This document shows positions 13,086 through 25,120 of a DNA stretch of 64,000 bases, piece after piece. Source of the stretch: Vitis vinifera (taxonomy: Eukaryota; Streptophyta; Magnoliopsida; Vitales; Vitaceae). Within the stretch, counting starts at the first letter, position 1. Every line of letters starts with the position of its first letter. Where the stretch lies: positions 1,007,001 to 1,071,000 of the forward strand of contig NC_081817.1 in the NCBI RefSeq assembly GCF_030704535.1. Reading direction: 5' to 3'. The notes beneath the pieces were generated by a model. The model did not search any database, was not told where the DNA came from, and saw nothing but the letters and a program-made list of their open reading frames with translations. Made by a program: the position numbers and the translations under genes.

Positions 13086-13874
13086 TAAACGACACATGAC
13101 AGGATGATAGAAAATTCCCATACATACCAAATTTAATTTTTAAATGTTTTTAAATTTTTAAAATTTTATTAAATTAAATAAATATTAAAAATATTTGTAA
13201 TTTATTTGTGTGAAAATCAATGTTTTATATCTTAAAAAGGTTGAAAAAATCAATTAAAATATTTTTTATTTATCATTATATATAATTGGGGCGAGACATA
13301 ATCATATTGCCTCGAGTTATAAAAGATTTCCTAAACTCCTCTTGAACCCATTTATTTTGATCCTAAACTCGTCTAGAAAAATTTGCCTTATTGTCATCCC
13401 TAGTCTAGATCCATCTACACGACCACTTGGAAAATGATTTTTAGCCATTGCAAGCTAAAAATATATATTGTTAAGAGATATATTGAAGATCTCTTTAAAT
13501 ATTGTTTTTAATTAAATAATAATATCTCAAAAGAGTAAAGATCTATAAATTAAGGTAACTCCAAAACACTAGCAGGAAGAAAAACTAATCCCAAACTTTC
13601 TAAAATATCAATAGGAAAAAAAATTCAAAACTTTCAAAACAAAAGTAGGAAAGAAAAAAACAATTCATAATTGAAAGAAAACTTGAGATATCCAAATCTT
13701 CATAGTGTCTTTTTGAATTGCCAATATTTAGAGTCATAAATTTCAAGGTTTAAAGTCGAAATCTGCAAATGACCTCTTTTATTTGAGATCAAGCTACTCA
13801 AACCATTAGTCTAACTTTGTTCGAGTAAAGCAAAGATCAAAGTCATGTCAAAGCTCAAATCATACTAAGACTAT
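13083..13874. other. Gene-free spacer
   Basis: AT-rich and non-coding. Nothing recognised. Confidence 0.5.
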
Positions 13875-14122
13875 GTTTGGTTGGTTGGATATAGAATAAG
13901 ATTAAGATAAAAGAATGAGATAACATACCATAACTAATGTTTACTTAGTGATGAGATGAGATGAGTTATCTTTTAATTTAATATATCATATGTTTAACCA
14001 AACATAGGTTAAAATATATCATCCACCATCTTTTTTATATGACTTATACATAGGATATGCTAATCATAAGGTAAGATATAGGATATTCATTTCTCATGCA
14101 TCATAAATATGAAACAAAAGTT

Positions 14123-15180
14123 TGGTTAATATTAGTTTTGATGATAATAAAATAAAGTTTGAAACTAATATTTTATCTTAAGTGTGTTGAGGTAAGATGA
14201 TTTTCAAAGTGACGATTACAAAGACAAATCAAACTCAAGAAAAATCAAGAAGAAGAAGAAGACCCTAAAGAGAATAATTTGCAATATTCATTATAAGGTT
14301 ATTGGTACACCGGAATCATGCATTTTATTTTTATTTTTGCATAAAAAATTATTCAATATTCTAAATTATTTTAAAATTGAATGACTTCATGTTTTCAATT
14401 AAAATTATGAGCGAAATTCTTTCTAAACTTGCTTTAAAAGTTTTAAAAAGCTAAACATAGGTTACCGAAGGTTTAGACCTCAAATTAGGTTGTTTAAGCA
14501 CTTTACAGTTCAATCGGTCAAAGGTCTAAGAAATCAGTTAGACTTAATCAATCAAAGTGCATTTTGCATCCCCTTTCTTCTAATAGCATATGTCTAGTAA
14601 GTTGAGGTAAAGTCGAGTTTTGATCGAAGGTTAATTGAAGTTTTGACCTTCAATGGTTACTTGTCAAAACATCAAATACGTAATAGATAGTGAACCAATT
14701 GACCCCCAAACTTGCTTAATGGCTAGTTTGGGCTCCTAAATCTCATTTAAAGGACCCAAACTTCTTTGTTTCATGAGTAAGAGTTCTAAATCTTTTATCA
14801 ACATTATTTGCTCCTTAAGAGAGTGTTTTTTAGTGCACTTTGTTTTCAAACTTGCATATTTATTCAGTGTACCTTGATCCTAGTATCTTGTACCATTTGA
14901 CCTATTAGGACTTATAAGAACATTTCCTACCATTTATTGTAAACGTTTGTGAGGCGAGCTTAAGTATGAGGTGTCACTTGAGGGAATAGTTTGGAGACTT
15001 TATTTTGAAGAGTCATATTGTAGAGGGTATTTAGAACCATAATCCAAAAACGAGTTTGGAATCATAAGTCTAAAAGGGTTTATCAAAATCATAATCCAAT
15101 TGTAAGCTTAGAGGCTTAGGCTGGAAGATTATGCCCTTTTAGGATGATTACCTTAAGTCCATATAACTAGAATCTTAACA
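14123..15180. mobile_element. Solo-LTR-like segment (Copia type suspected)
   Basis: It begins TGGTTAATATTAG and ends AATCTTAACA, the TG...CA form of an LTR, and is 1058 bp of higher-complexity DNA inside an AT-rich element. Its style (gttttgatgataa near the 5' end, agattatgcccttttagga near the 3' end) recalls plant Copia LTRs. No 5 bp target-site duplication was found (aagtt before, ataaa after) and no internal gag-pol, so this is a suggestion. Confidence 0.4.
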
Positions 15181-15292
15181 ATAAATTTATTTATTTTTAT
15201 ATTACTTACTTTGCAAAATATATATTTTTATTATAAAATTAAATTTTTAGTTAAAAAATATTCACAAAATAAAATTAATATATGTGTTATTT

Positions 15293-15293
15293 A

Positions 15294-15330
<37 letters not shown>

Positions 15331-15338
15331 TATATATT
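15293..15338. repeat. Compound (TA)n(CA)n(TA)n microsatellite
   Basis: TA units, then about eight CA units, then TA units. Confidence 0.9.
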
Positions 15339-15603
15339 GAATAACATAATATAAAAAATATAAAATTTAAATATTTTATCATGAATATTATTAAATATAA
15401 AATAAATTTCATATTTTTTTTAATAAAAAATGTTAAAATATAATATAATATATCTTATTAGATATGTCAATTGGGTTTAATATCTAATAATATCATATCT
15501 CATTAGAAATTATATCTTACGATATATGATTTATATTTAATAGGATATGATATATTAGAATATATATATTATATCATATTTTATCTTATCCTACTAACCA
15601 AAC

Positions 15604-18600
15604 AAATGTCAAACAAAGATAAAATCATACCGAAACTCAAGTCACACCAAGGTCCAAATCATAATCAAGTTAATACTCAAAACTAAATAAAATCAAACCC
15701 AAATTAAACTCAAACTATTTGATTAAGTTTCTTTAAGAGCTTGATTAATAATTGAGAAAGGAGAAATCAAATTGCCAAATAAAGATTGTTCTTATATCAT
15801 TTTTCAAATCAATAAAATTTATTTATTTGAAAAATGATCTTAGTATAATCTTCATATTGTAATTATTCCTTTCTTTATTGTCAATCAAGAACTCGAAGGG
15901 GTAGGATCTCATATGAATTGAACTTAATTTGACTTGGGTCTTGTCTTGGACTTGGGCCTTGATGTATGATTTCAACCTTTAACTTGATTTGGACTTTGAT
16001 AGAAGCTAGAGGGTGGCCTGCCTTAGGCCTTAGTGTGACTTGGATCTTATCTCAACCCAAGTCAGCTCCTTTTGAGAGCTTTATTCTAATTCTTATCTTC
16101 TTTCCAATAAGCCTTATTTATGGAGATTGGAGACATCATATTTGAAAAATTTTATAATTAATTAGAAAATATAATTTTTAATTTAGCTAACACTTAGGAG
16201 ATTAACACACCCATAATTTATTATTTAATTGGTCACGCTTTAAATTAATTATAATATTTACATTTTTATTAATCCATAGTTAACTTAATTTTACACCAGA
16301 AGAACAGAGAGAGCAGACGGTAGAGGTCCATAAGATGACCCTCTTACCAAATGTCATCTCTCAGATGGACCGGTCTAGTTTTATTGGGCTCAGAATGGGC
16401 CTGTCATGTTGGAATGGGCTTTGTTTTAATTGTAATGGCTCAAGACCTACTCCTTCACAATGGAGTTAATGCTTTGGGCCTGGGCTCACATCCTCAGTAT
16501 GTCTTGTTAGTTTGACTTGGCCCGAGTAAAAGCCAGCATAATCCAAATCCAATGATGATCCATTTCAAACTTCAAGGAACCTAGCCTCTAACAAAATTTT
16601 CTAAAAAATTTATCCTACATTTTGTACAAATTATATGACATTTATTTGGATGTGATGAGTTTGATTTGGATTGGGTACTCCGAAAATTGAAATCAATTAT
16701 TTATATTTATTAAAAAATGGTGTTTTTAAAAAACATCTTTCAATTATTTTCACTTATTTTCTGAAACATGTTTTAAAAAATAATTATATAAATATAAAAA
16801 ATGATTATAAATAAACCACTACATATAAAAATTATTTTAAAAACACATTTAAAAATATAAAAAATGAATTAAAAATATTTTAAGTTCTAAACAAATTTTT
16901 TTTTTTATATAAAACAAGTTACAACAGTTTTCAAAAACTATTCTTAAAAACCTATTTTTAAAATTATTTTTGAAAACATTTCTCAAATGAAATCTTAATC
17001 ATTGAAAGCATCTGGTGATATTTATCGAATTCCGATTACCAATGAGATTGGGAATGCATTAGAAAAAAATAAAAAAATAAATTCAAATAAAAAACACATA
17101 TGATGGAAAACATGCATGAATCTCGAAAATAAATCTTCATGGATACGATGCTCATTTAATGCATGCATTGGAGGTCTCATGTGTTTTCCTTCTAAGGTGG
17201 TGAAAGATGTCTGTTTTTTCTTGTTACTTAATTGTCTTAAATTTAGATTTTTCACGGGAACCAAACAACAAGGTTCTTATCCCATCTACAAATGAATGCT
17301 CCCTCCCTCCTAGAACCTAGGGGTTTCAATCAAGGCATAGGTCATTGATCTTGATAAGGGCACTCCCTTCCACTTCTAACAAGAATAAATCATTTTTGGA
17401 ATTAAAAATAAAAAACTCATTCTACTCATGGGCAAAGTGTTTTACAACTTAAAATTTAAAAGCATTTCTAATAGTATTTTTTTTATTTAATTTTTTTTTT
17501 GTTCTTATTTTTTATTTTTATTTATATATAATAGTTCCTTTGTATAAATTTTCTTTGTGAAAACTGAAAGCCCAATTGAGGGGATTTTTCTAAGATGCCC
17601 AAAGGCACTAATTAATAAAAAAATTACATGTTCTTATGAGAAATATATATTATATTTATAAATAAATAAATAAATAAGCTCTGGGAGAGACCAAAACAAC
17701 TAGAGAAAGAAGCATGGAATCATGTGGAGGGCCTTAAATGCAAGGGGTATGGGACTTAGGGTTCTACAACCCCCAAACAGAGTTCAAAATTGTTAATTTC
17801 CCTAGAAATGGGCTTTATTTTAATAATTTAATTCATATATTAATTAATTAATTGATTTGATTTAATTTAATTTAATATATCTCATGTCAGGGTCTCATTA
17901 ATTTCTTGGTTCAATGTTTCATTAATTTTCAATTATTAATTACTAGTAATTATGTACTAAAGTTTGTCTTGAGTTTATCTAATGTTTTGTTAGTGTGGAC
18001 CCTTCGATTCAAATCTTTGGATCTTGATTTAACATCGTGACTTTTAAGACAATAATACATGGCCTTGGTTTTAGATTTTTTTATTTTTTATTTATTTTTT
18101 AAATTATTTTTATTCTCTCATGCCTCATGCAAAATAAACAAATGTTTCCTCATATTTTAGGGCTTTGTAAGATTTTTAGACATTAAAGATCCATTTGGAA
18201 ATTGTTTTCAAAAATATTTTTTTACTATGAGAATGAAAAAATAAAAAAACATGTTTAATAACAAAAAATAAAAAAAAAATGTTTTTAATTCTTAAATACA
18301 AAAAACAAAGTGTTTTGAGATAATATTTTTGAGTTATTTTCAATTATTTTTACTTATATTTTTTTGGATTGTTTTAAAAAATAACTTTATAAGTGCAAAA
18401 ATAATTAAAAATAAAGTATTAAATATTTAAAAATAATTTTATTTTTAAAACATATTTCAAAATATTTCAAAATTTCAAATATAATTTATAAAATATAAGA
18501 AAACAATTCTTAAAAACCATTTTTCAAATTTGTTTTTAAAAATTGTTGCAACATGACCTAAATTTTCCCTTTTTTTAAAAAAAAAAATTTGCTTAATTAT

Positions 18601-19180
18601 TTTAAATAAAAGATAGAGAATTTTGAAAATTTTATTTTCCTTATTATTTTCAAATTTCATACCCACAATATATTTTTTAAAAGTCATAGATGTTGATATT
18701 ATAGGATAATGATTGATAACAAGCCATTAAAATTCACGGGTTTTGTTTCATCCACAAAAAATAAAAAAATAAAAATCTAGAGATGCTCATAATCTATCTA
18801 AAACTTTCTTGCTCTGGAGGATCCAAGATTCCAAGTGTGTGATTGTTTATTCTGATAAAGAAATGAAAGGTACAATAGATCCCATGAATGAATAATTAAG
18901 AATAATTTTTTAATTTATTTGCATCAACCCTATTTGAAATAGACATTTCTGGCTCTTCAAATGGCTTATTTACTCACATGACACAATATAAATCTCTTGA
19001 TTTCTTATTTGAATTTTGAACTTAAATTGTGAGAAAAAAAATGAAATTAATATTATCAATTTTTTTTTATTAAAATTAAAGTATTTTTTGGGTTAAAATA
19101 ATTGAAAATAGATGAATTGGAAATAAAAAAAATAATATATATATATATGTCAAATACCCTCTTCCAATTTTATTTGATAT
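15604..19180. other. Gene-free AT-rich spacer
   Basis: No coding frame of note. 16690-16990 and 18183-18560 carry tracts of the form tttgga/tttcaaaa...ttttaaaaa with inverted relatives nearby, typical of decayed MITE sequence. 15880-16110 and 16290-16580 are more complex but match nothing I recognise. Confidence 0.45.
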
Positions 19181-19385
19181 ATTTGGGTTAGAGAAATTTG
19201 AGGAAAAATGCAAGAAAAAAGAAAAGAAAAAGGGAAAAAATAATTTTAAAATGTATAAATTTTAAATTAATTTATTTTTTTTAAGAATAATTAAATATAA
19301 AAAAATTATTTTTCTTATTTTTATTTATTTATTTAATTATTTTTCCTTCCATTCTCGTGTACTTTCTGCGTAATCAAACGTAACC
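19181..19385. mobile_element. MITE family A, copy 2 (internally deleted)
   Basis: Shares gagaaatttgagg near the left end, aataattttaaaatgtataa inside, and a right end which reverse complements to ggttacgtttgattacgcag. Shorter and more decayed than the 11301 copy. Confidence 0.5.
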
Positions 19386-19429
19386 TTAAAATGAATGAAT
19401 ATGAAAGGCATAAATCATTTTATTTGAGA

Positions 19430-19840
19430 ATTGAGAGAGGATGTGGGTTCACGTGAACGTGTCTCCAACAAACATTCACGTTGAGAGTGGGCTAGGGTTT
19501 AGAGTTTCCAGTAGTTTCTGCAAATGGGTGCTCGAAACCCTAACCCTAGACGGCTAGAACACACCAGAGCTAGTGGCAAGTCAAAGGAAGAACGTGGAAG
19601 GGATACACTCAGTCACTCATATCTATATATATATTTATATATAACATAACGTCCTTTTCTTGAATGCGATGGGACAACCTATCACAAGAGTTGGCGGCGG
19701 TCAACGCAACCCCACCCATGTTTCTCTCTACTACGTGTCTCACGCCTCCATTCTCATGGTCGCCCCCATCCCAGAGAGTTCTTCATCCATTCCTTCATTC
19801 AACTTTTATTTGATTTTTTTTTAAATTTTTAAAAACATAA
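19430..19840. promoter_or_regulatory. Orphan promoter-like island with G-box palindrome and telo-boxes
   Basis: About 400 bp of balanced base composition in an AT-rich desert. It holds the perfect palindrome GTTCACGTGAAC (19447-19458, core G-box CACGTG), a telo-box CTAGGGTTTA (19492-19501) and the opposite-facing AAACCCTAACCCTA (19535-19548), then a TATA-rich run near 19620. Telo-boxes are known in plant promoters of translation and cell-cycle genes. No coding frame follows on either strand, so it may drive a non-coding RNA or be left from a lost gene. Confidence 0.4.
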
Positions 19841-21185
19841 AATGGCTGTGACTCATGTTTAAAGTATATATATATATAATTATAGTGAAAAATAATAATT
19901 TTTAAAATTTATTTTAAAAAACTGATAATATTAATTTGGGTTAAATACATACCCAAATTTATTAAAAACCAATATTTTATCTATAATTACAAATTTTTAA
20001 TAAAATTATAAAATTATTTTTAATTTTTTAATTTTTTTATATAAGTGTGGGAATCCATTTTTTTTAAATAAAATAAAAACAAAAAATAATATCAGGAAAC
20101 TAGAATTGAATTATATTTTTAAGACTTTTTTTATTTAAACTTATATTTATTTTTAATAAAAGTATTTTTAAAATATAAAAATAATTATATATTCCTTATA
20201 GTTTTAAAATGAAAAGTTAGAAAAAAAATAAAACAAGGTTCAAAAAGCCCTTTAAACATTTACGTGGATTGGGCCCCACATTTAAGAAGCCCAAAAGCAG
20301 GCTTATTAATTGGGCCTCAGCCCACACGCCTAATAATGATGACAATAATAATTAGAAGGAACAAAACAAAGATTGGAGGGGAGATTGGAGATAAAACAAA
20401 AAAAATAAATAATTCAAAGAGCTGTTGCTTTCAAACAATGTTCAATGCAGGCATATTCAAAGGCACATGGGCCCACATAAGGCCAGCATGGCCACAACAA
20501 AGCTTTATTTTATTTTTTTGAAAAAAATCCTTAAATACGGAGATAATTTTCTTCAAATTCTCACTGTCTTGTTTCTCATTTCACTACTTTTTTTTTTTTT
20601 TTTTTGTCATAACAAAGTGGAAAAAAAATCATTACTTTTAGAGTCCAAACAATGCCTTAAAATTATATCTCCTAGTATTTAATATAAATTTAAATTAATG
20701 ATAATTAAATATATTTAACTAAAATATCGGGGAGATGAATGAAATTACTTTATAATAATTTTCGATATTTTGATTGCAATTAATCTTGTGACCATTAAAA
20801 TACACTTATTTTTTAAATTAAGATTTTATTACGCATTTCAAAATCACGAATCGAAATTGTAATTTAAAATTTTTATATTTTCAAAAGACAACTTCAAACC
20901 AATTTAAAAAAGAAGAAGAAAAAAACTAAAAATAATTAATTTAAATATTGTTTTTGGAAAAAGCAGCAATTCAACCCAAAATTCTGATCATCCAATTTGA
21001 ATATGGTTAATAATGAAAACGCAATGCTAGCTAGTTAAGTATTGTCTCATCTAAGATATCGTATACATAACAGTAATATAATATAATTAATCATTCATTT
21101 ATTAATGATCGAAGTCATTAATTAATCAATTTAATTATTTTGACTTTTCTTACTTGATCTAATACCATTCTTCACCCACGGCTAT
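19841..21185. other. Spacer upstream of the LBD gene
   Basis: AT-rich. The open frames at 20264-20521 and 20425-20682 overlap each other, have no protein-like features and are rejected. The last few hundred bases are presumably LBD promoter. Confidence 0.45.
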
Positions 21186-21193
21186 TATAAATA
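21186..21193 (+). promoter_or_regulatory. TATA box of the LBD gene
   Basis: TATAAATA, 89-96 bp before the ATG. The following CT-rich stretch (21200-21280) fits a plant 5' leader. Confidence 0.7.
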
Positions 21194-21281
21194 TATCCCC
21201 TCCATTCCGATTCTCCCAAGGCCTTCTTTCTCCAACCCTTCTTCCCTTCTCGCCTTTCTCCCACGCTCCTCTCCTTCTTCA

Positions 21282-21885
21282 ATGGGCGGAAATTCACCCT
21301 GCGCCTCCTGCAAGCTCCTCCGCCGCCGATGCGCCAAGGACTGCATCTTCGCCCCCTACTTCCCTTCGGACGACCCCCACAAGTTCTCCATCGTTCACAA
21401 GGTCTTCGGCGCCAGCAATGTCAGCAAAATGCTGCAGGTAACATCCATATTCACATTCTCTGAAGCTATATACATATATATGGCGTAGCCTATGAGCTTA
21501 CGCTTGTTTTTGGGGTGTTTTCCAGGAGCTGCCGGTTCATCAGAGAGCAGATGCAGTGAGCAGTCTAGTATACGAGGCGAATGCGAGAGTTAGAGACCCG
21601 GTTTACGGGTGTGTCGGAGCCATATCATACCTGCAGACTCAGGTTTCTCAGCTCCAAATGCAGCTGGCCGTGGCTCAAGCCGAGATATTCTGCATCCAGA
21701 TGCAGCAAGAGCAGGTGGAGATACCAGCAGCCCATCAAACCGCCGCTGCCGGCGACGGAGACGACGGAAAATCGTTTTTCCTCCACGACGCCCTCCCTGA
21801 GTACCTAAATTTCGCTTCAAGTAGTAGTGTAATCCATGACTCTCTCAAGCGAGAGAGCCTCTTTAGCCATGACATGGTTTCGTAA
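21282..21885 (+). CDS. LBD12: LOB-domain transcription factor, LBD12-like
   Basis: Plant-specific DNA-binding regulator of lateral-organ boundary and meristem programmes, acting in the nucleus. Exons 21282-21437 and 21526-21885 join in frame after MLQ to give 171 aa plus TAA. The C-block CASCKLLRRRCAKDC has the C-x2-C-x6-C-x3-C spacing (Cys7, 10, 17, 21). The GAS block runs from FAPYFPSDDPHKF to NARVRDP. A leucine-zipper-like stretch (VGAISYLQTQVSQLQMQLAV) marks class I. The intron lies at the place conserved in the family. N-terminal MGGNSPCASCKLL and LAVAQAEI.CIQMQ point to the LBD12/ASL5 branch; LBD1/LBD11 are alternatives. The tail is short and variable as in the family. It has a good TATA box upstream and duplicated sequence across and after its stop codon. 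Confidence 0.93.
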
Positions 21886-22245
21886 TAAAATCAATTCCTT
21901 CTTTGCTTTCATACCATTCCTCGTTCCTCATTCTTCTTCGTCCTCAAACTCTCCTACAAAAAGTCCCCGTGACATGACATGGTATGACGTGATATTGTAT
22001 CTTTCAAAGAAACAGTTTGATCGAAAAAATTTAGGTATTAAATAAACCGTGTAAGCACATAGTAATGTAATCGACATGGCATGGTTTTCTAATAAAATCA
22101 ACCTTTTTTTCCTTTGGATCTCACCGTCTCATCGTGAAACCTTTTATAAGATCCTTTCGTGATATGATATGACATTACATTTATATCGGTCGAAAAAGCA
22201 AGTCAAAAACAAAGTTTATCAACAATCCGTGTAAACACGGATCAG
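21866..22245. repeat. Diverged tandem duplication covering the LBD stop codon and 3' flank
   Basis: catggtttcgtaataaaatc at 21873 recurs as catggttttctaataaaatc at 22080. Further pairs in the same order are near 21968/22158 (cgtgac.../cgtgat...), 22019/22187 (tcgaaaaa) and 22047/22226 (ccgtgtaa). Offsets of 170-207 bp show indels between copies. The second copy lies outside the ORF. Confidence 0.7.
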
Positions 22246-22366
22246 TTTTCACTTGTTATATAAAATTAAGAATATTAAGAAACAAGGGAAATCACCTACA
22301 ATCTGCTTAAACATATAGTAGTTTTTTCACTTGTTATATAAAATTAAGAATATTAAGAAACAAGGG
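22211..22366. repeat. 78 bp tandem repeat after LBD
   Basis: A 39 bp segment starting cacttgttatataaaatt is identical at 22250 and 22328. Preceding bases are also alike (acaatccgtgtaaacac versus acaatctgcttaaacat). Perfect identity suggests a recent duplication. Confidence 0.9.
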
Positions 22367-22389
22367 TAGGAAGATGGGGTCAACGCTGG

Positions 22390-24380
22390 CATGTGAGTAA
22401 GTGGAGTAAGTTGGAAGAGTTCTGAGCAGCCTTTGTTAAACAATTATCTCTTAATATAAAATTAAAGCTTCAGTGAGAGTGGAGGGCTTGTGTCCTTAAG
22501 TATCTGAGACATTAAGTCTTGAACTTGTAGCTCATCATCCAGGACTCATCTACAGTTGTTCCAAATTTTCCACTATTCCATGGATTGCAAAATCCAGAAA
22601 TTGCTAGATTTTTGCCTGAGAAAATGGTTAGGGTTTTTGGGTTAAGCATTTTATGGATATGATCTGCTTCAACTTCAATATGGGGGTAAAATTTGGGGCT
22701 TTCATGGAAAACCCATTTCTTAAACTAGTGGGAAATGTTAGGATAATCCAGAAGTGTATGGAAAACATGTTTCCGGAAACACCCAAAACATGTTCATTAC
22801 CGTTAAGATGAAACGTCAAATGTTTTTCCTTTGTGTTTTGAATTCCATTTCTTATCTGTTTCCCATTTCTCAAACCTCCAATAACAAATATGGAAAATGT
22901 TTCAGTGAAAAGGAAAATGGTTGGAAGTGGGATACTGCCAAATGGCAGCAGATCACAACTTGTTCCAGTGGATTCACGTGGGGGGCAGTGCAAGGGACTG
23001 CTCAGTTCATGGCAAGTACACAAGACGATGATTTTTTCCTTCTTCACCTACTATTTATCTGAATTTTAATTTCTAAATCCATCTCTCAATCCAATTATGT
23101 GTCGAATCAGTGTATTGTTTTATGTAGTGAAGAAAAAAACAAAGACAAGGCAACACAACTGAATGAAAGATTCCTCCCCGGATTTGTTTATTGTGGAAGC
23201 ATTTCCCAAGTCAAAATCCAGGAGCTTTTAATTCTTCCATCTCTGTCAAAGACTTCTTATCCTTCTAACTTTTTGGTTTTAGTCCCCTCCTTTTTAACCA
23301 TTCTTAGCTGTAATGGGCTCTCAACAGTGAGACCCTTTTTTCCTCTCTACCACTTAATTCATTAGAAAGTTCTCTTGTAGCTACTTTTCAGTTCACATCT
23401 GGGGTTTTCTACTTCTTTCTTGAGGTTTCTTTCATTCTTTACTACTGGTTTTAACTGATTTATCAGTTAATCAATACTATTAACGTTAAATAAAAGTGAT
23501 TCAAATCTTTTCCCACCATAAAGTTAACCTATCTACCATAAAGTTCTCCCCTAGTTAAAAGGTGTTTTCCAGCATAAAGTTGGTTTGAGTAATCTTTACA
23601 TCATCCTAATCATCCCATTCATTCATGCCATCCTGTCAAAAAACATCTGGAAAATGTTGACGCGGGCATCAATAATTCAGAGATTTCAAAAAGAAAGATT
23701 AAGACAGAGTAATGTGATCATTTCTAGTCTATTCAAGTACAGGAAAAATGAGGATTAAATGAGGTCATGCATGATCATTTTGAGTAATCCAGATACGTTC
23801 ATTCAGGTGAAACAGCAGTGATTAACAGAATTCAATGAAAAGAACAAATATGAATCAAACGTAAGTTGAATACAAGTATCAGCATGCCAGGACACAAGGA
23901 TGGTACCCTACTTTTCCTCCACACAATCATTGCAAAATCTTCACTCAAAAAACTTGAAACTTCTTAGGCAATGCTATAGTTAGTTTCATAACAAAGAGAT
24001 GTCAGTTTAGGTTCCTGGTTAGTTTTGTTGCTTGAAGTTTCTTATATATGGTGGAACCATGGCAGCTTCTACATAAAAGGTTGAGACTAGAAATCAAAGC
24101 TAGAAGGTTTAGCACATGAATTTTCTATAGTGGGATTAGGAGAAGGTAGTGGAAGTGAAAATCAATAAAAAAAGGGTAAATCAATGAAAGCTACATTACA
24201 AGACAAAGGGTTCTCCATTTAACTATCAACCTCGGTTTTGGTTTCTTCTTGGACACGAGGAAAAGAAGGTGGAAACCTTGTTTCTTTTTTGAGGGCTCGA
24301 GGATAATGCCTTCAAATAAAGGCTGATTGGTTTTTCAAATCACACCCTCTTTTGGTTTCCTTCTATCTTATTCTTTCTTT
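22390..24380. other. No recognised gene
   Basis: Higher-complexity, non-repetitive-looking sequence. Open frames at 22628-23047 (-) and 22754-23062 (+) overlap each other and look random. Could include untranslated or non-coding transcripts; nothing specific is supported. Confidence 0.4.
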
Positions 24381-24388
24381 CTTCCTTT

Positions 24389-25120
24389 CTACTTCTCCAG
24401 TAGTACTCATTAAACTAAAGCATTTGGGCACTTTGCTTCAACAGAAAAAAGAGAGAGAAGCAGCCTAAGTGATTGCTAAGCTAACGAGTCATTCCAAACA
24501 AAAGAACTCTGCCTTTTAGGGGATAGAATAATAGAAGGCTCACTTCTCTGCATATTTTCAATCACAGTACGTCAAACACTAGGGTGCTCCTGTTCTTTGT
24601 CCAGAAATGTAAAACACGTTGGACCCCAATCCTACTGCTGAAACACATCACCGTCCTTATCACTTTGCCAGGGAAGCAAAACACAATAAATAACTAAAAT
24701 ACATCTACCTTGTGGAAAAAAAGGGCCAAGGTGTCCTCAGTAGGGATTTTTCCTCTCTACTTCTTTAGTAATACTCATTGAACTAAAGAGCTTAGGCACT
24801 TTGCTTCAACAAAGATAGAAAATAAATGGCCTAAGTGATTGCTAAGCTAGCAAGTGATTCCAAGCAAAGAAATTTGCCTTCTAAGGACAAGACTGATAAA
24901 CAAACAAGGGTAGATTCTCTGCATTTTTTCAATCACAGCAGGTCAAACACGAGGGTGGTTATGTTGATTTTTTCAAAAATGTAAAACACGTTTAGCTCTA
25001 ATTCAATCACTGAAATACATCAGCGTGCTTATGTCACTTTGCCAGGGAAGCAAAACCCGATAATTGCTAAAATATATCTGCCTAGTGGAAAAAGAAGGCC
25101 AAGGTTTCCTCAGTATGGGT
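24389..25120. repeat. Two tandem copies of a ~368 bp unit
   Basis: Copy 1 about 24389-24750, copy 2 about 24757-25120. Matching landmarks in order are actttgcttcaaca, cctaagtgattgctaagcta, tcaatcacag..ggtcaaacac, atgtaaaacacgtt, cactttgccagggaagcaaa and gaaggccaaggt/gggccaaggt. Roughly 80-85 percent alike by eye with several small indels, so an old duplication. No coding frame crosses it. Confidence 0.85.

Larger units (their letters stand above)
13875..15603. mobile_element. TIR element interrupted by an LTR-like insert
   Basis: Left end gtttggttggttggatatag. The right end, reverse complemented, is gtttggttagtaggataaga. Both continue with iterated ataagat/gatat motifs. About 670 bp belong to the outer element once the inner 14123-15180 segment is removed. 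No transposase frame. Outer boundaries are less certain than the inverted ends themselves. Confidence 0.45.

Noticed and set aside
22628..23062. Long overlapping ORFs on both strands (139 and 102 codons)
   Set aside because: Mutual overlap and no recognisable features; neither has promoter or splice support.
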